64,000 bases of DNA from Phascolarctos cinereus (lineage: Eukaryota; Chordata; Mammalia; Diprotodontia; Phascolarctidae). Below are positions 34,215 through 46,267 of the stretch, piece by piece. How positions within the stretch are numbered: position 1 is the first letter of the stretch; each line of letters begins with the position of its first letter. The stretch covers positions 7,762,001 to 7,826,000 of the forward strand of contig NW_018344059.1 in the NCBI RefSeq assembly GCF_002099425.1. The letters run 5' to 3'. The position numbers and the translations under genes were made by a program. The notes below the pieces were generated by a model. It had not been told where the DNA came from and made no database searches. It worked only from the letters and a program-made list of their open reading frames with translations.

Positions 34215-36330
34215 TTTGTTCCAAAAGCCGTGAGAGTGCTTAGAGCTTGGTTAGACATTGAAGACACCAGAGTCATCTACTGCATCCCAAGCCATTGCCA
34301 GTCATCTTGACTTTTGTCTTGCCACTGGACTCTGATGAGTCTGGAAGACAGAATGAGGCCAACACAACAGCGCCTCACTTAAATCCAATTTGTGTGGAAA
34401 TCAAAAGACATCACCCATCCCGTTTTGCCATTTTTACCTACCTCAGAGTCCTGTGGTGATGGGCAAGTGACGAAATAGCAGGTGAAGATACATTGGAAGC
34501 TGTAGTTACAACCCTGCACACAAGCAGCCCAGGACATACGGTTGTCTTCTCACTGGAATGAAGCAGCAGTGGGATTTGGCAGCCCCCTGGGTGTCTGAGC
34601 AGCCTTTTTAAAGGACCATACTGCTTACGTCCTGGTGTGAGGAAAGGGCTAGAAAGGTGCCCTAACTACATCCCAAAGAGATCATACAAATGGGAAAAGG
34701 ACCCACATGTACAAAAATATTCATAGCAGCTCTTCTTGTGGTGGCAAAGAATTGGAAACTGAGAGGATGCCCATCAATTGGGGAATGGCTGAACATGTTG
34801 TGGTATGTGAATGTAATGGAATACTATTGTGCTATAAGAAATGATGAACAGGCTGACTTCAGAAAAACCTGGAAAGACTTATATGGTCCGATGCTGAGTG
34901 AAATGAGCAGAACCAAGAGAACATTGTACACAATAACAGCCACATTGTGCGATGACTAATACTGATAAACTTAACTCTTCCCAGCAATACAAGGATCTAA
35001 GACATCTCCAGAGGCCTCATGATGGAAAATGCTATCCACATCCAAAGAAAGAACTATGAAAGTTGAATTGCTATTTTTTTCTCTTCTGTTGAGTTTTGTT
35101 TCCTCTTTCTGATAGTTCCTCATATTAGTTTTAATTTTTACTTAGAGCACCACTAATTTGAAAATATCTTTAATAGGAATGTAAATGTATAGCCTATATC
35201 AGATTGTGCACCATCTTGGGGAGGGTGGTGGGGAGGAAGAGGGAGAAAAATTTTAAACTCAAAAGCATATGAAACTGATTATTGATAAATCAAAATAAAT
35301 TAATAAAATTAAAAAAAAATAAAATGACATTGTATGCAATTTTTCGTCCCTCCCCCAAAAAAAAGAAAGGTGCCCTAAAAATGTCTGCTTCACCTAACCT
35401 AACCATGGTTTGCTTACCACGGCAGGTAGGGATCCTATCCTGTGGTTGAAACACACAAAAAAGTACAAAAACTTTTGCAAAGATGATTCCACTCCCCATT
35501 GGTACATGGAATGTGGTCATGCTTATGGACAACAAAAAATCCAATAGATCTGAAAGATGAATATTTCTTGTTGCTAGAGAACTCAGTAGGTATCTCATCC
35601 ATATAGCAGCCCTGAGTGAACAACACTGGCAAATGGAGGCCAGCTTTCTGAAGTTAGAGCTGGATATGCAATTTTCTGGAGTGGTTTCACCATCAAATCT
35701 AATCTAGTCAACAAGCTTGTATGCTTCCCAAAAGGAATGAATGACAGGCTCATGGCAATGCAATTACCATATGCCAGAAAGTGCCATGCCACCATCACCA
35801 GTGTGTATGCTCCCACCACGATGAACCCTAATGATGTCAAAGAAAAATTTTATGAAGACCTGAAGACACTTATCATCAATGTGCCAAGAGAACAAGTTTA
35901 TAATTCTGCATGACTTTAATCCTCTCGGAGTAGGCACAGATTATCAGACATGTTGGGGAGTTCTTGGGAGAAATGGAGTCAGAAACAGCAATAGCAATGG
36001 TCACTTACTACTGACATGTGTTTCATGACCTCATCACAAACACGGCCTTCTGTTTGTCAAAATGCAATAAAACTGCCTGGATGCACTCTCACAGTAAACA
36101 CTGGCATTAATAGATTATTATTATTATAAGGGGAAGAGACAGATGTGAGAGTGATGAAGGTGATGCTGGACCAATCATAGACGTATCCTCTCCAAGCTAA
36201 GCATTCTCATTCAACAAAATGGTGGGCTCGAAAGGAAGACAACTATCGGAAGACTTAATGTCAACAGATTACAGCACTTCTCCCAGCATAAACAGCTTGT
36301 TTCACTTCAAAGAATTCTATCAGAGAAAAA
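34215..36330 (+). mobile_element. RTE LINE fragment with AP endonuclease remains, split by an L1 tail
   Basis: A 5' region lies at 34215-34650 and an endonuclease region at 35378-36330. Readable stretches are typical of RTE (Bov-B/'craniofacial development protein 2-like') endonucleases: 'ATWNVVMLMDN', 'VARELSRYLIHIAALSE', 'YEDLKTLIINVPREQ', and 'WMHSHS' near the domain end. Frames are broken repeatedly. The L1 piece 34665-35363 sits inside with a perfect target duplication. Confidence 0.85.
34665..35363 (+). mobile_element. L1 3' end (ORF2 C-terminus and 3' UTR), 5'-truncated, with target duplication
   Basis: The frame 34690-34959 is an L1 ORF2 C-terminus ('VVAKNWKLRGCPSIGEWLN', 'YYCAIRND', 'LSEMSR'). 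It ends in an A-rich tail at 35310-35363. The direct repeat agaaaggtgcccta at 34651-34664 and 35364-35377 is exact, so this is one of the younger insertions. Confidence 0.92.
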
Positions 36331-36389
36331 TATAAAGTATGCCATACGGTAGTGAGGGCTCAGTTGACTATAGAAAGCATAAATTTTCA

Positions 36390-38240
36390 TATATTTTTAA
36401 CAAAACTCAGAAGGAAGAAATAGAAAGAGAAATCCCAATTAAGTAACAACAAAATGTATCACATATCTGGGAATTTACATACCAAGATACTTGAAAGACT
36501 AACAACTACAACTACTCAGCAATTTTTGCAGAAATGAAAGATCAAAATAATTGGAGAGCTATTCTGTGTTCATGGATGCACTGCACTAAAGGAGTAAAAA
36601 AAAAGATTATATAGCCCAAATCTCTGCGAGTTTAGTGTAGGAAGTAGGCAAAATAATAACACAATTCATTTGAAGAAATAAAAAGTCAAGACATACAAGA
36701 AAATAAAAGCGGGAGTGAGGAGGTGTTAACAAGATTTAAACTCTTTTACAAAGTAATAATTGTCCAAAAAAAAGATCTAGAATTAGATGAAAAAAGGTCA
36801 AAGGAAGAGTAAGATAAAAAGAGAAAAAATATAAACAGCAATGTAATATTTGGTAACCCAATTAATACAAATGACTAGGAAATATATCGTTGATAGAAAC
36901 TGAGAAAACTGGAAAGTATTCAAACAAAAAATGGATTCATTTTTAGCACCTTATGTCTTATACCTCAAAAAACCTCAAATAAATAATCTAAATGTAAAAA
37001 AGGAGAATAGTATGTTATTTCTTTTATGTTATAAGTTGTGTAAAAATTCAGAACTAGAAGAGTTTGCTAAAAACAAACAAACCCAAAACAAAAACCCAGC
37101 AGGGCAGTTTTGATCATACTAAACTCAAAAAACTTTTGTGCAAATAAAATCAATGTGGCTAGAATTAGAAGAGAGAGAAGAGACTAAGCATTTACATAAC
37201 ACTGTGTTAAGTGCTTTAAAAACATTTAATTTGATTCTTATGACAACTCTGCAAAGAGGGTGCTATTATTATTATTCCCATTTTACAGTTAAGGGAAGTG
37301 AGTTAATAGAAGTTAAGTGACTTGGCCAGGGCCATACAGCTATTAAATGTCCAGGGCCAGATTTGAAGTCAGGTCTTCTTGACTTCAGGCCCAGTGCCCT
37401 ATTCATTATACCATCTTGCTTTTTCATAAGAGGCAGAAGAAGAAAAGATGAGGACTAGGGAAAAATTTTTGTGTGAAATAATTCTGATAAAAGGCAGGCA
37501 CTTCAAGTTTGTAGGGAAACAGTACAACCATGAGATTAAGAACATTCTCCAATAATGATAATAATAGCTAACATTTGTAGCAAACAAATGGCCAAAGCAT
37601 ATGAACAAATCATTTTCAAAAGACGTAAACTATCACTAACCACTTGAAAATAGTTCAAAATCACCAATAATCTGAGAAACGCATTAAAACAATCCAGAAG
37701 CATCACCTCACATTCATCATGTTGGCAAAGATAATAAAAGCCAGCAAAACCAACTGTTGAGAGGTTGTGGGAAGAAAGAGATGCTAACTCACTGTTGGTG
37801 GCTCTGTGAATTGGTTTAGCTGTTTGAAAACAATTTGGAATCATGCAAGAAAAATTGCTAACTTGTTTGAGCCATAGAATCCACTACTGGGACTGTGTCC
37901 TAAGGAGGCTAATTGCAACAAAATCAGATGTGCAAAAATATTCATAGATGGATTATTTATGATAACAAAGATTTGGAATGAAAATATAAGCCCATCAATG
38001 TGGGATGACAACAAATTATGGCATATGTTGGTGCATAGCGAATGATAAAAATGAAGAATTCAGAGAAATGTGGATTAACTTGGATAAATTAATACAGAGT
38101 GGGGAAAGAAGAGTCAAAGAAACAAATGATATAGGGACAACAACAATATAAGCACGATAAAAATGGAGAAGCAACAAAGCTCAGTCAATATGACAGTTAT
38201 TATCATGCTTTACTATCAAAGTTAAAGAACACATTTCCTT
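36390..38240 (+). mobile_element. Old L1 3' half, sense
   Basis: Degraded ORF2 thumb-to-C-terminal sequence ('KIFIDGLFMITKIWN' at about 37937, 'NKLWHMLVHSE' at about 38010), broken throughout. A THER1 SINE interrupts it at 37178-37425. Confidence 0.7.
37178..37425 (-). mobile_element. THER1 SINE
   Basis: 'taagtgctttaaaaacattt', 'gaagttaagtgacttggcc' and 'cttgacttcaggcccagtgc', inserted in the old L1. Confidence 0.85.
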
Positions 38241-38369
38241 TCTGTAAGCAATCAATAAATTCTTTTTTGTGGGACATATTCCATTAAGGATGTTTGTTGT
38301 AGTTTTTGTTGAGAAGTATGTCTTGTATCAAAACAAAATGTATCAGTAAAGCATCATTTTAAAAGGACT

Positions 38370-38480
38370 GTATTAAGAATCAAATATGACACTGACTTAT
38401 TATGTGACTTTATGTAAATAACTTCCTCTCTCTGTGCTTGAGTTACCCCACATGTAAACGGGATGGGCAGACCAAAGTAG
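38370..38480 (+). mobile_element. MIR SINE fragment
   Basis: 'cttattatgtgactttatg' and 'taacttcctctctctgtgct'. Confidence 0.65.
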
Positions 38481-38482
38481 AG

Positions 38483-38690
38483 CTTCTTAACCTAGGATCC
38501 TTGAATGTTTTTTGGGGGAGGTAATATTTTTATAACTATATTTCAATATAATTGGCTTCTTCTGTAATCCTGTTTTTTATTCTATACACTTAAAAGTATT
38601 ATTCTGAGAAGGGTTTCAGAGATTTATCCAGTTTGTTAAAGTGATCTGTTACACACAAAAAAAGATAAGAACTTCTGGACTAGAGTATCT
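38483..38690. mobile_element. hAT-like non-autonomous relic, copy 3
   Basis: Ends 'agcttcttaacctagg' and 'gataagaacttctgg' are inverted to each other; the body shares 'tttcaatataattggcttc' and 'ttattctgagaagg' with copies 1 and 2. Confidence 0.65.
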
Positions 38691-38737
38691 CTAAATTATC
38701 TTCTAGCTCTAATATCCAGTGAGTCTATATTTTACTA

Positions 38738-38845
38738 TCACCACCACCACCACCACCACAACCACTACTACTACTACTACTACTACTAGTACAACTACAA
38801 CAACAGCAACTACTACTACTACTACAACTACTACTACTACTACTA
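38738..38845. repeat. (CAC)n/(CTA)n trinucleotide tract
   Basis: Runs of CAC then CTA/ACA/ACT units over about 100 bases with few interruptions. Confidence 0.92.
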
Positions 38846-38854
38846 TGAGTATGA

Positions 38855-39345
38855 CAGGTGGTATTCTTCTTTTCAGTTCTGCCACTAACTAGATTGTATC
38901 CTTGGGCCTCAGTTTCTTTATCTGTAAAATGAAGGGATTGGACTAGGAGATCTTTAAGTTTCTTTCCAGCCCTACTATGTCACATTAATCTCAGGTCAAC
39001 AGGTTATAGCTTGTTCTCAATGTTCTTTAAATTATAGGCTGTGAAAATGAATGCTCATCTCACTAAGAGAGATCTCAAGAACTCACCAAGCCCTTTCTCT
39101 TCTAATTACAGGTAGATCTTGAATCCTTCTTAATTCTTTACTACAAGTCCGGAGACTTGAGTTTCAATCTCAGCTCTGACACAGGTTGTGTAATCATTGG
39201 AAAATGATTTTCTCTGAGACTCAATTTCCTCATCTGTAATAAGGGATAGTAACACAGTACTTATACAGCCTATCTTACATGCCTGTTGTGAGAAAAAGCT
39301 GTAGGAACCCCAAGACACAATGTAAATGTGAATTATTATTATTAC
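38855..39345 (+). mobile_element. Two MIR-family copies
   Basis: 38865-38975 ('gcctcagtttctttatctgt') and 39150-39345 ('tcaatttcctcatctgtaat', 'cctgttgtgagaaaaagctg'). Confidence 0.65.
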
Positions 39346-40151
39346 CATTACATTATCGATAAAGTTCTTCTAAATATAAATTCTGTGATCCTATGATTTT
39401 TGAAAAAAAGCATCTAACTTCCTTGGCTTTCCTCAGCACCCCATCAAGTATAGTCACCCAACTGTTATTGCATGCTGTTGATGTGTTTTGGATCTAAATC
39501 CTCTTTATCTGATGGTTGTACCTCTCAGTGGGCAGGTCTATCTTTGGACTGCTTTAGTTAGACTAGGTTCCCAGAAGTCAAGCACCAGGTCTTGCTTACT
39601 CCATACCACACCATACATAATAACTACATGTGTACAAGGTTAGATGAAGGGATTTCCTGTCAAACAGATGTCTGTTTTTTTTTTTTTTTAATCTCTTGCT
39701 TACTGGGAACTGGAAAGTTTCCCAAGGGAAACTTTCACTGTAGAAAACAGACAAGTACTGTCTAATTCCAAATCCCACTTCTCCCATAAGGCTTTCTGGG
39801 ATAAGACCAATGCACAGTGATCTTTCCCCTTTGACTTATTATCTCCAAAATTCTATTCAGTTTAGCACTTGTATGTATATTGTACTGAAATGCTTAACAA
39901 TTGTTATCTGTTTGGTCTCCACCCAAAGACTGTAAACTACAGTACTTGAAGGGTTTTATCTCATAGTTACTACCTTGCCTTCCCACATATAGCCAGGGTG
40001 ATCATTCAATATTTCATTTAATATTGAATGAATGAATCCTCCTCATAAATGCATCATCACTTCTTGTTCCTTGAAAATCTCCAGTAAAGGAAATTGTTCA
40101 ATATGTATTGAGAATATTCTCCACAGTCTCATTGGCCTTTGCATTACGAAA
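39346..40151. other. Intergenic with an L2-like 3' piece
   Basis: An L2-like piece lies at about 39870-40030. No host gene recognised. Confidence 0.45.
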
Positions 40152-40412
40152 TGCCTTCCTAGGTGGTGCAGTTGATAGAGTGCCAGTTCTGGAGTCAGGA
40201 GAATTAATCTTCCTGGGTTAAAATCTAGCCTCAGACACTTACTAGCTATCTTACCTTGGGCAAGTTACTTAACTGTATTCGCCTTAGTTTCCTTATATAT
40301 AAAGTGAGCTGGAGAAGGAAATGACAAACCACTCCAGTATCTCTGCTAAGAAAATTCTAAACGGGGTCATGAAGAATCAGACGTGACTGAAAAACAACTG
40401 AACAACAAGAAC
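40152..40412 (+). mobile_element. MAR1 CORE-SINE
   Basis: 'ggtggtgcagttgatagagt', 'gagctggagaaggaaatgac' and 'cgtgactgaaaaacaactga'. Confidence 0.9.
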
Positions 40413-40619
40413 AATGGTGCTTAACTTGACTATCTCTTGCTACAACTTTGGGCCACTTCTTATCTGGAGTAAGAGGGTGACTTCAGCTTTATCCTTACCA
40501 TTGACTCTGGCAAGTGACTGCCCTTTCTGGATTTCAGTTGACACCTAAAATCCTTTTTAGTTGTCACATTTTATAGTCTAATAATCTGAGTTCAAAGGAA
40601 CCTTATAGCTTTATCACTC

Positions 40620-40710
40620 TGAGAGCAGGGACTCATATTTTTCTATCCTCAGCACACTGTTTTGCACATATTAGGTACTTAATAAGTATTTGTCTAAACC
40701 TATATCATAA
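40620..40710 (+). mobile_element. L2 3' end
   Basis: 'agcagggactcatatttttc' and 'tattaggtacttaataagta'. Confidence 0.65.
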
Positions 40711-41489
40711 AATTTTACATTTTAAGGCCCTTCCAAAGACATTCTTTCTTAGAACCTCTGGTTCTGTGTGGAGTGGGAAAGGAGGCTCCCAGAAACACAT
40801 TTGCATTTCTTTTTTTTCAAAGTTGACCCCTTTGCACAGTTACAGGACGCATTTGAGCACTGGGGCCCCACCAATGATCATCCATCAGTCAGGTAGCTAT
40901 GTTTTCTTTAACAACATCCATTGCCAGCGAGGATGTAAAAGAAAGGCTACTTAATAAGTACCAGGCAAGGCTCCCTTTTATAGCACTCTTCTACCTCTTT
41001 CCCTTTCTGAAATTTGGGTTTCTTCCTCCTTAACAAAGGTAGCTCCCCAGTGTCACCAAGGCAAGGTTCAGAAACCCATCCTAGAATCAAACATATCTCT
41101 AAAACTGGCAGAGGCCAACTGGTCACTGAACAAACTCGGTTTCCTTCTGAGGACAAGACTTTGGTGGACTGGCAGGGCTGAAATGCTATGAAATCCCAGA
41201 TAGAAAGGACTGAAGCCATGGAATCCTTACTAAGGACTACTACATTTCTAAAGAGAAATGGGTACTTACAGCACCTCCCCAAGCAGCTTCCTCAAATCCC
41301 CAGGAGAATGCATTCTTTCCCCACTTATGCCAGAAGATATATTGTGAAACAAAAGTTCTGGTTATATATTAACATGAACAGCACAGGCCCCTATTTTAAG
41401 AGATGGCTCAAAGATACCAAAGTAAAGAGCACTGAAGTGATAAGTGATGGAACTTTGGATGGTTCCCTTGGTGGCAGCTTCTTCTATTC
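40711..41489. other. Intergenic, no gene seen
   Basis: Largely repeat-free. Open frames of 101 and 111 codons on opposite strands overlap and match nothing I know. Confidence 0.45.
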
Positions 41490-41533
41490 ATGATGATGAT
41501 GATGATGATTATTATTATTAATAATAATAATTA
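41490..41533. repeat. (GAT)n/(TTA)n tract
   Basis: gatgatgat then tta and ata units, adjoining the 5' end of a THER1 copy. Confidence 0.85.
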
Positions 41534-41795
41534 CCGGCATTTATATAGCATTTTTAGATTTGTAAAGCTCTTTACAATCATTGTCTCATCTGATTCTCAC
41601 AACAACCCTGGGAGGCAGCCATCTGCCCCCTCCTGAATCTTCTCCTCTCCAGCTATTGTTATCCCCATTTTACAGATAAGAAAACTGAAAATGAGAGGTT
41701 AAGTGACTTGCCTACAGTCATACAGCTAATACAGGTCCAAGGTAGGATTTGAACTCAAGTCTTCCTGGCCCCAATCCATTACTCTGTCTACTACA
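41534..41795 (-). mobile_element. THER1 SINE
   Basis: 'ggcatttatatagcattttt', 'tctgattctcacaacaaccc' and 'gttaagtgacttgcctacag'. Confidence 0.88.
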
Positions 41796-41814
41796 CATAG
41801 TATACTGGGGCTAG

Positions 41815-42345
41815 AAGGAACCTTAAAATCATCGAATGATAGAGATAAAGTGGAGTTTAGGGGTCATTTGAATTAAGTTGATTATTTGACAGATGAACAA
41901 ACTAAGGCCCAAGCTCACATAGCTAGTTAATGGTAGAGTCTGTACTGGAACTCAGCTTTCTGAATTACCAAGGCAGTGCTCTTTCCCTTCTTCAACACTT
42001 GTATTTGCATCACTTAAAATGAAACTCATGTCCCAAATGAAAGGGAGAGCCAACAATTCAGATTGAACCTAGGATAGCCCAAAAAAGCCCCTTCCTTTAG
42101 TTTTATTATAGAATCACATTATTTTGGGACTGGAAGGAACAGCCATCTAGTCCAACCTGTACCCCCCAAAACAGTCCCTCCTAAGATATTACCAAATGGT
42201 CCTCCAGGCTTTTCTCAAAGACCTTTAAAGAATATGGGTGTGAGAGAAGATAACCTATTTCCAGTTCTGCCACTATCTAGTCGTGTATCCTTGGGGACGT
42301 CACTTTCTTTCTCTGGGTCTCAGTTTTCTCATCTGAAAAATGAGA
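41815..42345. mobile_element. MIR-family cluster
   Basis: Antisense MIR at 41820-41985, an L3/CR1-like 'ctggaaggaacagccatcta' piece at 42110-42240, and sense MIR at 42250-42345. Confidence 0.6.
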
Positions 42346-42417
42346 GTTGAACTAGAAAAATATCCAAGTTCCTACTATGTGTCACTCCTTTCTCCCTCTT
42401 TCCCTCCCTTCCTTTTT

Positions 42418-42555
42418 CCTTCCTTCCTTCCTTCCTTCCTTCCTTCCTTCCTTCCTTCCTTCCTTCCTTCCTTCCTTCCTTCCTTCCTTCCTTCCTTCCT
42501 TCCTTCCTTCCTTCCTTCCTTCCTTCCTTCCTTCCTTCCTTCCTTCCTTCCTTCC
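42418..42555. repeat. Perfect (TTCC)n microsatellite, about 34 units
   Basis: 138 uninterrupted bases of TTCC, followed by (TC)n, directly at the 3' (tail) side of the 7SL retrocopy. All open frames here (poly Lys-Glu-Gly-Arg or Leu-Pro-Ser-Phe) are artefacts. Confidence 0.98.
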
Positions 42556-42570
42556 ATCTCTCTCTCTCTC

Positions 42571-42868
42571 TATCCCAGGGTAGAAATGTTGTGGCCAAAT
42601 ATGGCAGCCTCTCACAAGCCCAATCCCACTACTAATTGATACAGGAGCTTTGATCTGCTCTATTTTTGACCTAGGTTTGTTTGTCCCTCCTTAGGTAGCC
42701 TGTTGGCCACTTGCTACTGGAGGCTTACCATATTGCTACTGTACTTAGTGTGGAAATCTGATCACCCTAGCCTATTGCATGCAGCTCAGAATTTTCCAGC
42801 TCAAGGGAGCTACCAGCCTTAGCTTGTCTAGCAGCAGAGATTATAGGTGTAAGCCACCACACCTGGCC
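42571..42868 (-). pseudogene. RN7SL pseudogene: 7SL (SRP) RNA retrocopy, full length
   Basis: The reverse complement follows 7SL RNA end to end over 298 bases (the RNA is about 300): 5' GGCCAGGTGTGGTGG, Alu-domain blocks, 'ccatattg' and 'cttagtg' blocks of the S domain (reversed), 'ccctccttaggtagcctg', 'aatcccactacta', and the 3' end near 42571. Scattered substitutions and a missing promoter context suggest a dead retrocopy. True Alu elements are absent from marsupials, so the match to both Alu and S domains identifies 7SL itself. Confidence 0.88.
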
Positions 42869-43859
42869 TGAAGGGTAATATTCAATAGGCAATGATGGGG
42901 GTGGGGGAAGTTAGAGAATCAGATGAATAAGAATAAGGAATAACATAATGAGCAAAGGCAAAAAAGGTTGGAAAGTATGTTTGTAGAACTCTGAGTAGCA
43001 CATAGAATATGCAAACAAGAGCTAGGTGATATCAGTTAGAAAAGATTGAGTGGAGTTCAATTGTGGAGAACCTCAAATGCCTGCCTAATGCATTTTGGTT
43101 TCATTCTATAGGCACAGTTGGTGAGCCACTAAAGGTTGGAACTAAAATCTGCCACAATTAAAGTTGGAAGTCTGTGGATCAGTGGGATTTGTATTAGTGA
43201 AGGGAGGTGAAGGGGAATGCCTTTAAGGATAGAAAATTATATGGGTAAAAGAGAAGAGGTACAGGAGTAGAGGTCTCATATTGTTAAGTCATATGGAAAT
43301 AAGATCGGAGAAGTAAGATGTGGAGTAGGTAAGGAGAAGTAAGGCAACTTCCATTGCCCAGCTTTCGAGTCTGGACTTTTTCCTGTAGACAGGGAGAGTT
43401 CAAGAAACATTTTTCACCAGGATAAGGATTTTATAAAAGAAGTGTTTTAGGGGCAGGATCTTAGGATATGGAATGGGAAGGGTCCTTGGAGATTATCTGA
43501 TACAGTCTCTTCATTTAATAAGAAACTAAAGTCTGGATAGGGGAGTTGACTTGCTCGTGGTCATATAAGTAGTAACAGAGCAGGGATTAAAGTTTAAATC
43601 CTTTGATTTCAAATCCAGGGCTCTTTGCATTGTACTCCACATCGATTTTTCTATAGATTCTGCTGTGGCTTGCCCCCATCTATCTTCTATCCCACTGCTT
43701 CCTTAGGAGGAAAATATTCCTACATACAGAATCTGTGCCTAGAAGACTATATTTCTAGTTATGGTATATTGACAACGTGGCTACTTTGAGTGCACAAAGA
43801 AAAGGAACAGAGAAAGATGAAGGGAATTTTTTTTGTACCCAATAAAGCAGCATTTCTGA
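42869..43859. other. Intergenic with an antisense MIR
   Basis: MIR at 43455-43645 ('agggattaaagtttaaatcc'); the part 43000-43260 looks like the distal region of an L2-like SINE. No gene. Confidence 0.45.
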
Positions 43860-43945
43860 TCATTCAACAAGCATTGATTAAGTACTTACAAAGCACAATT
43901 CACTGTGCTAAGTGCTAAGGATAACAAAGGTAAAATACACTTTGT
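43860..43945 (+). mobile_element. L2/MIR-like fragment
   Basis: 'caacaagcattgattaagta' and 'ctgtgctaagtgctaaggat'. Confidence 0.7.
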
Positions 43946-44277
43946 ATTTCTCACAGATCAGAGCTGTTATCAACTAAAACAAGCAGATGTAATTAGAGAG
44001 GATGATGAGGGGAGACCCTGATCAATTTGAGAAGTTGTCCAATAAATTTGATGAGAAGGGCCCCATGCCCAAATTACACAGGCTCTCTTTCTGATTGGAT
44101 CCCAGTGACCAGGGCTGCTTGCAAAAATGTTTGGTGACGGAGAATAATGGGGTGAAGTTCAAAGAGACAATTTTTCCTCAATGTGTATGAAAATGAGCTG
44201 AGTCACCAGCATTGATCTTTTCCTCATACACACTTTTTTCTTCCTTGGACTTTCAGATCAGAGTAAAGCAAGAAGAC

Positions 44278-44480
44278 AGTGTGCTGCAGTGGAAAAAACA
44301 CTGATTCTGTAGTTAAAAGACCTGAGTTCAAATCTGTCCTCTGATGCTTGCTACTTCTGTAACTCTTCACTAGTCACTTAAATTCCCTGGGGCTTGTTTT
44401 ACTAATCTGTGCAAAAAGAAAATTGTATTTGATGGCCTCTCAGGTCCCTTACCATCATTCAAGATCTGTGATCCTAAGAG
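44278..44480 (+). mobile_element. MIR SINE
   Basis: 'gagttcaaatctgtcctctg', 'actagtcacttaaattccct' and 'gatggcctctcaggtccctt'. Confidence 0.75.
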
Positions 44481-45479
44481 GGAGTAGACATTAGGATATT
44501 TGTCCTTTCTTTCTCTCCTCTTCTCTCCACAACGAAGAGTAATACACGTTTTCAGAAGAAATATATTGCATGCTTGACAGGATAGTGAAAGGATTTCCTG
44601 GATCATGTGTTCCTGGTGTTCTTCTTCTGCCTTTCTGTTTCCTCTTTTTGAAAATAGTATAGAGACCAGAGACATCCACAGTAGACTTTTTTTAAGCTTT
44701 GGAGCTTGCCTCACGAATTTGAGAGTTCTTAAGAGATGCAGAATTGTTGCATTCAATTGTTTGGTCACTGGCCACCAAGAGAGATATTTTCTTAACATTA
44801 TGTTATTTGAAGAAGGATCATTAACCCTGAAGCTTCCTGGAGCTGAAGTACTGAAATGAGGCCAAGGGAGTGTGGGGTCAAGAGATTTGGACCTTGGCAA
44901 TGCTGCAATTGCTTTGAGTTGCTCAGACAAGGCAAGTCTGATGTATTGTTTATTCATCAGTACCACAAAATGTATTTACATTCTAGGAGTCTAAGAGTTT
45001 TAATGGCCAACTTGAGAACTTTTTTTTTCTGCATTTTTCTGTGGGTTCCTGTGAGTCCTTTGCCTTCTGTGTATTTAATATGGTGAATGAATTAAGGGCT
45101 ATTTTATACTTGATGCCCATATTATACATTGAGCATATGAATGAAAATTGGGGATCCTTTTTTCACTTTGGGGAGAAACAGACATCAGCCACATTTAACT
45201 TTAATCAGGGCATTTCCCAATAATAAAGCTCTGAGATGGGGGCAAGAAACAAAGAAAGAAATTGGCTTTTTTGGGTAAAACCTCAGGTTCAGACCTAGTC
45301 TGTATGAGCCCAGAGTCTTAGAGTACATGGGGTAGCCCAGATGATTTTGAGTCAAGAAAAAAGACAAATCAAAAGACACCTCGTCTATTGCCCAAAGTAA
45401 GAAACTCTCACAGTGGCAAAAACAAAACAAGGTACAGTGAAACATAATCATAACCAGTAATGATTCACTGTGATACAGA
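44481..45479. other. Intergenic; holds a 198-codon chance frame
   Basis: The minus frame 44966-44370 is the longest in the window, but its 3' end is reversed MIR sequence and the rest resembles no family. Treated as non-coding. Confidence 0.5.
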
Positions 45480-45665
45480 CTCATAGAATGTTAGAGCTGG
45501 GAATGACCTTAGAGATCATCTGTTCTTACCTCCTTATTTTTTGTCAGATGAGGGCACAGAAGTTCAGAGAGGGAAGAGATTTGTCCAAGGTCACTCCAAG
45601 GAAATGGCAGCCTTGGACTAGAATTCAATTCTTTTGACTCCAAATCCAGTGATCTTTCAGGATTA
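45480..45665 (-). mobile_element. MIR SINE
   Basis: 'catagaatgttagagctggg', 'tttgtccaaggtcactcc' and 'cttttgactccaaatcc'. Confidence 0.75.
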
Positions 45666-46267
45666 GGAATATCATTTCATATTTGGTTTGAAGTGGGTTT
45701 TGGCACCATCATTAAGTTTAAGCTCTGTTAATTATTAACTCCTCCCCTAAAAATTGTGATGCAGAGTTAACTCTTGGCTCTTAAAGACAATGGCAACAAT
45801 GGGGGTGTAGCATAAGTTCTAGCAAGACCTATCAAGCTAGGAAAACATTGAATACTTGCCAGGGGATGGATGACATTCTTCTTACATGAAGAATGGCCTT
45901 GCCAAATTTGGAGAGATTCGTTACCAAAAAAAGGCTGGCTATCTGCTAATGATTTGGGGTTGGGGTGGAGTATCAGAGCAAGTCACAAAGAATATCCACT
46001 GGGTCTCACTCAGTATAGCAGTAGTCCTTGGGACTCCTAATTAGTCAGCATGAGCCTATTGGCCCAGTGTCAGAGACCCACAGTTGGCAGTGATCTTGGC
46101 AAAGATTATTCCTTAATGGGAGTCTCTCGCACATGGGAAAGTGAAGATTTTTGTTAATGATAAAGGAAAACAATGCCATGCCAAGCCATATCACTTTCAC
46201 CAAAATAAAACATTTGATTAGTAATGCTGCAAAACATATCAAGTTGCAAAGAACACCACCAATATAG
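45666..46267. other. Intergenic, no gene seen
   Basis: Unique-looking sequence with no exon-like signal. Confidence 0.45.

Noticed and set aside
34690-34959. 90-residue open frame with a domain-like look
   Set aside because: L1 ORF2 C-terminus in a 5'-truncated L1 with a target-site duplication.
41188-41493. 101-codon plus frame overlapping a 111-codon minus frame
   Set aside because: No family resemblance or splice context on either strand.
42329-42639. Five overlapping open frames of Lys-Glu-Gly-Arg or Leu-Pro-Ser-Phe repeats
   Set aside because: They are translations of the (TTCC)n microsatellite; no coding signal.
42690-42868. Alu-like sequence ('taagccaccacacctggcc')
   Set aside because: Alus are absent from marsupials, and the match extends through the S domain of 7SL RNA, so it is a 7SL retrocopy.
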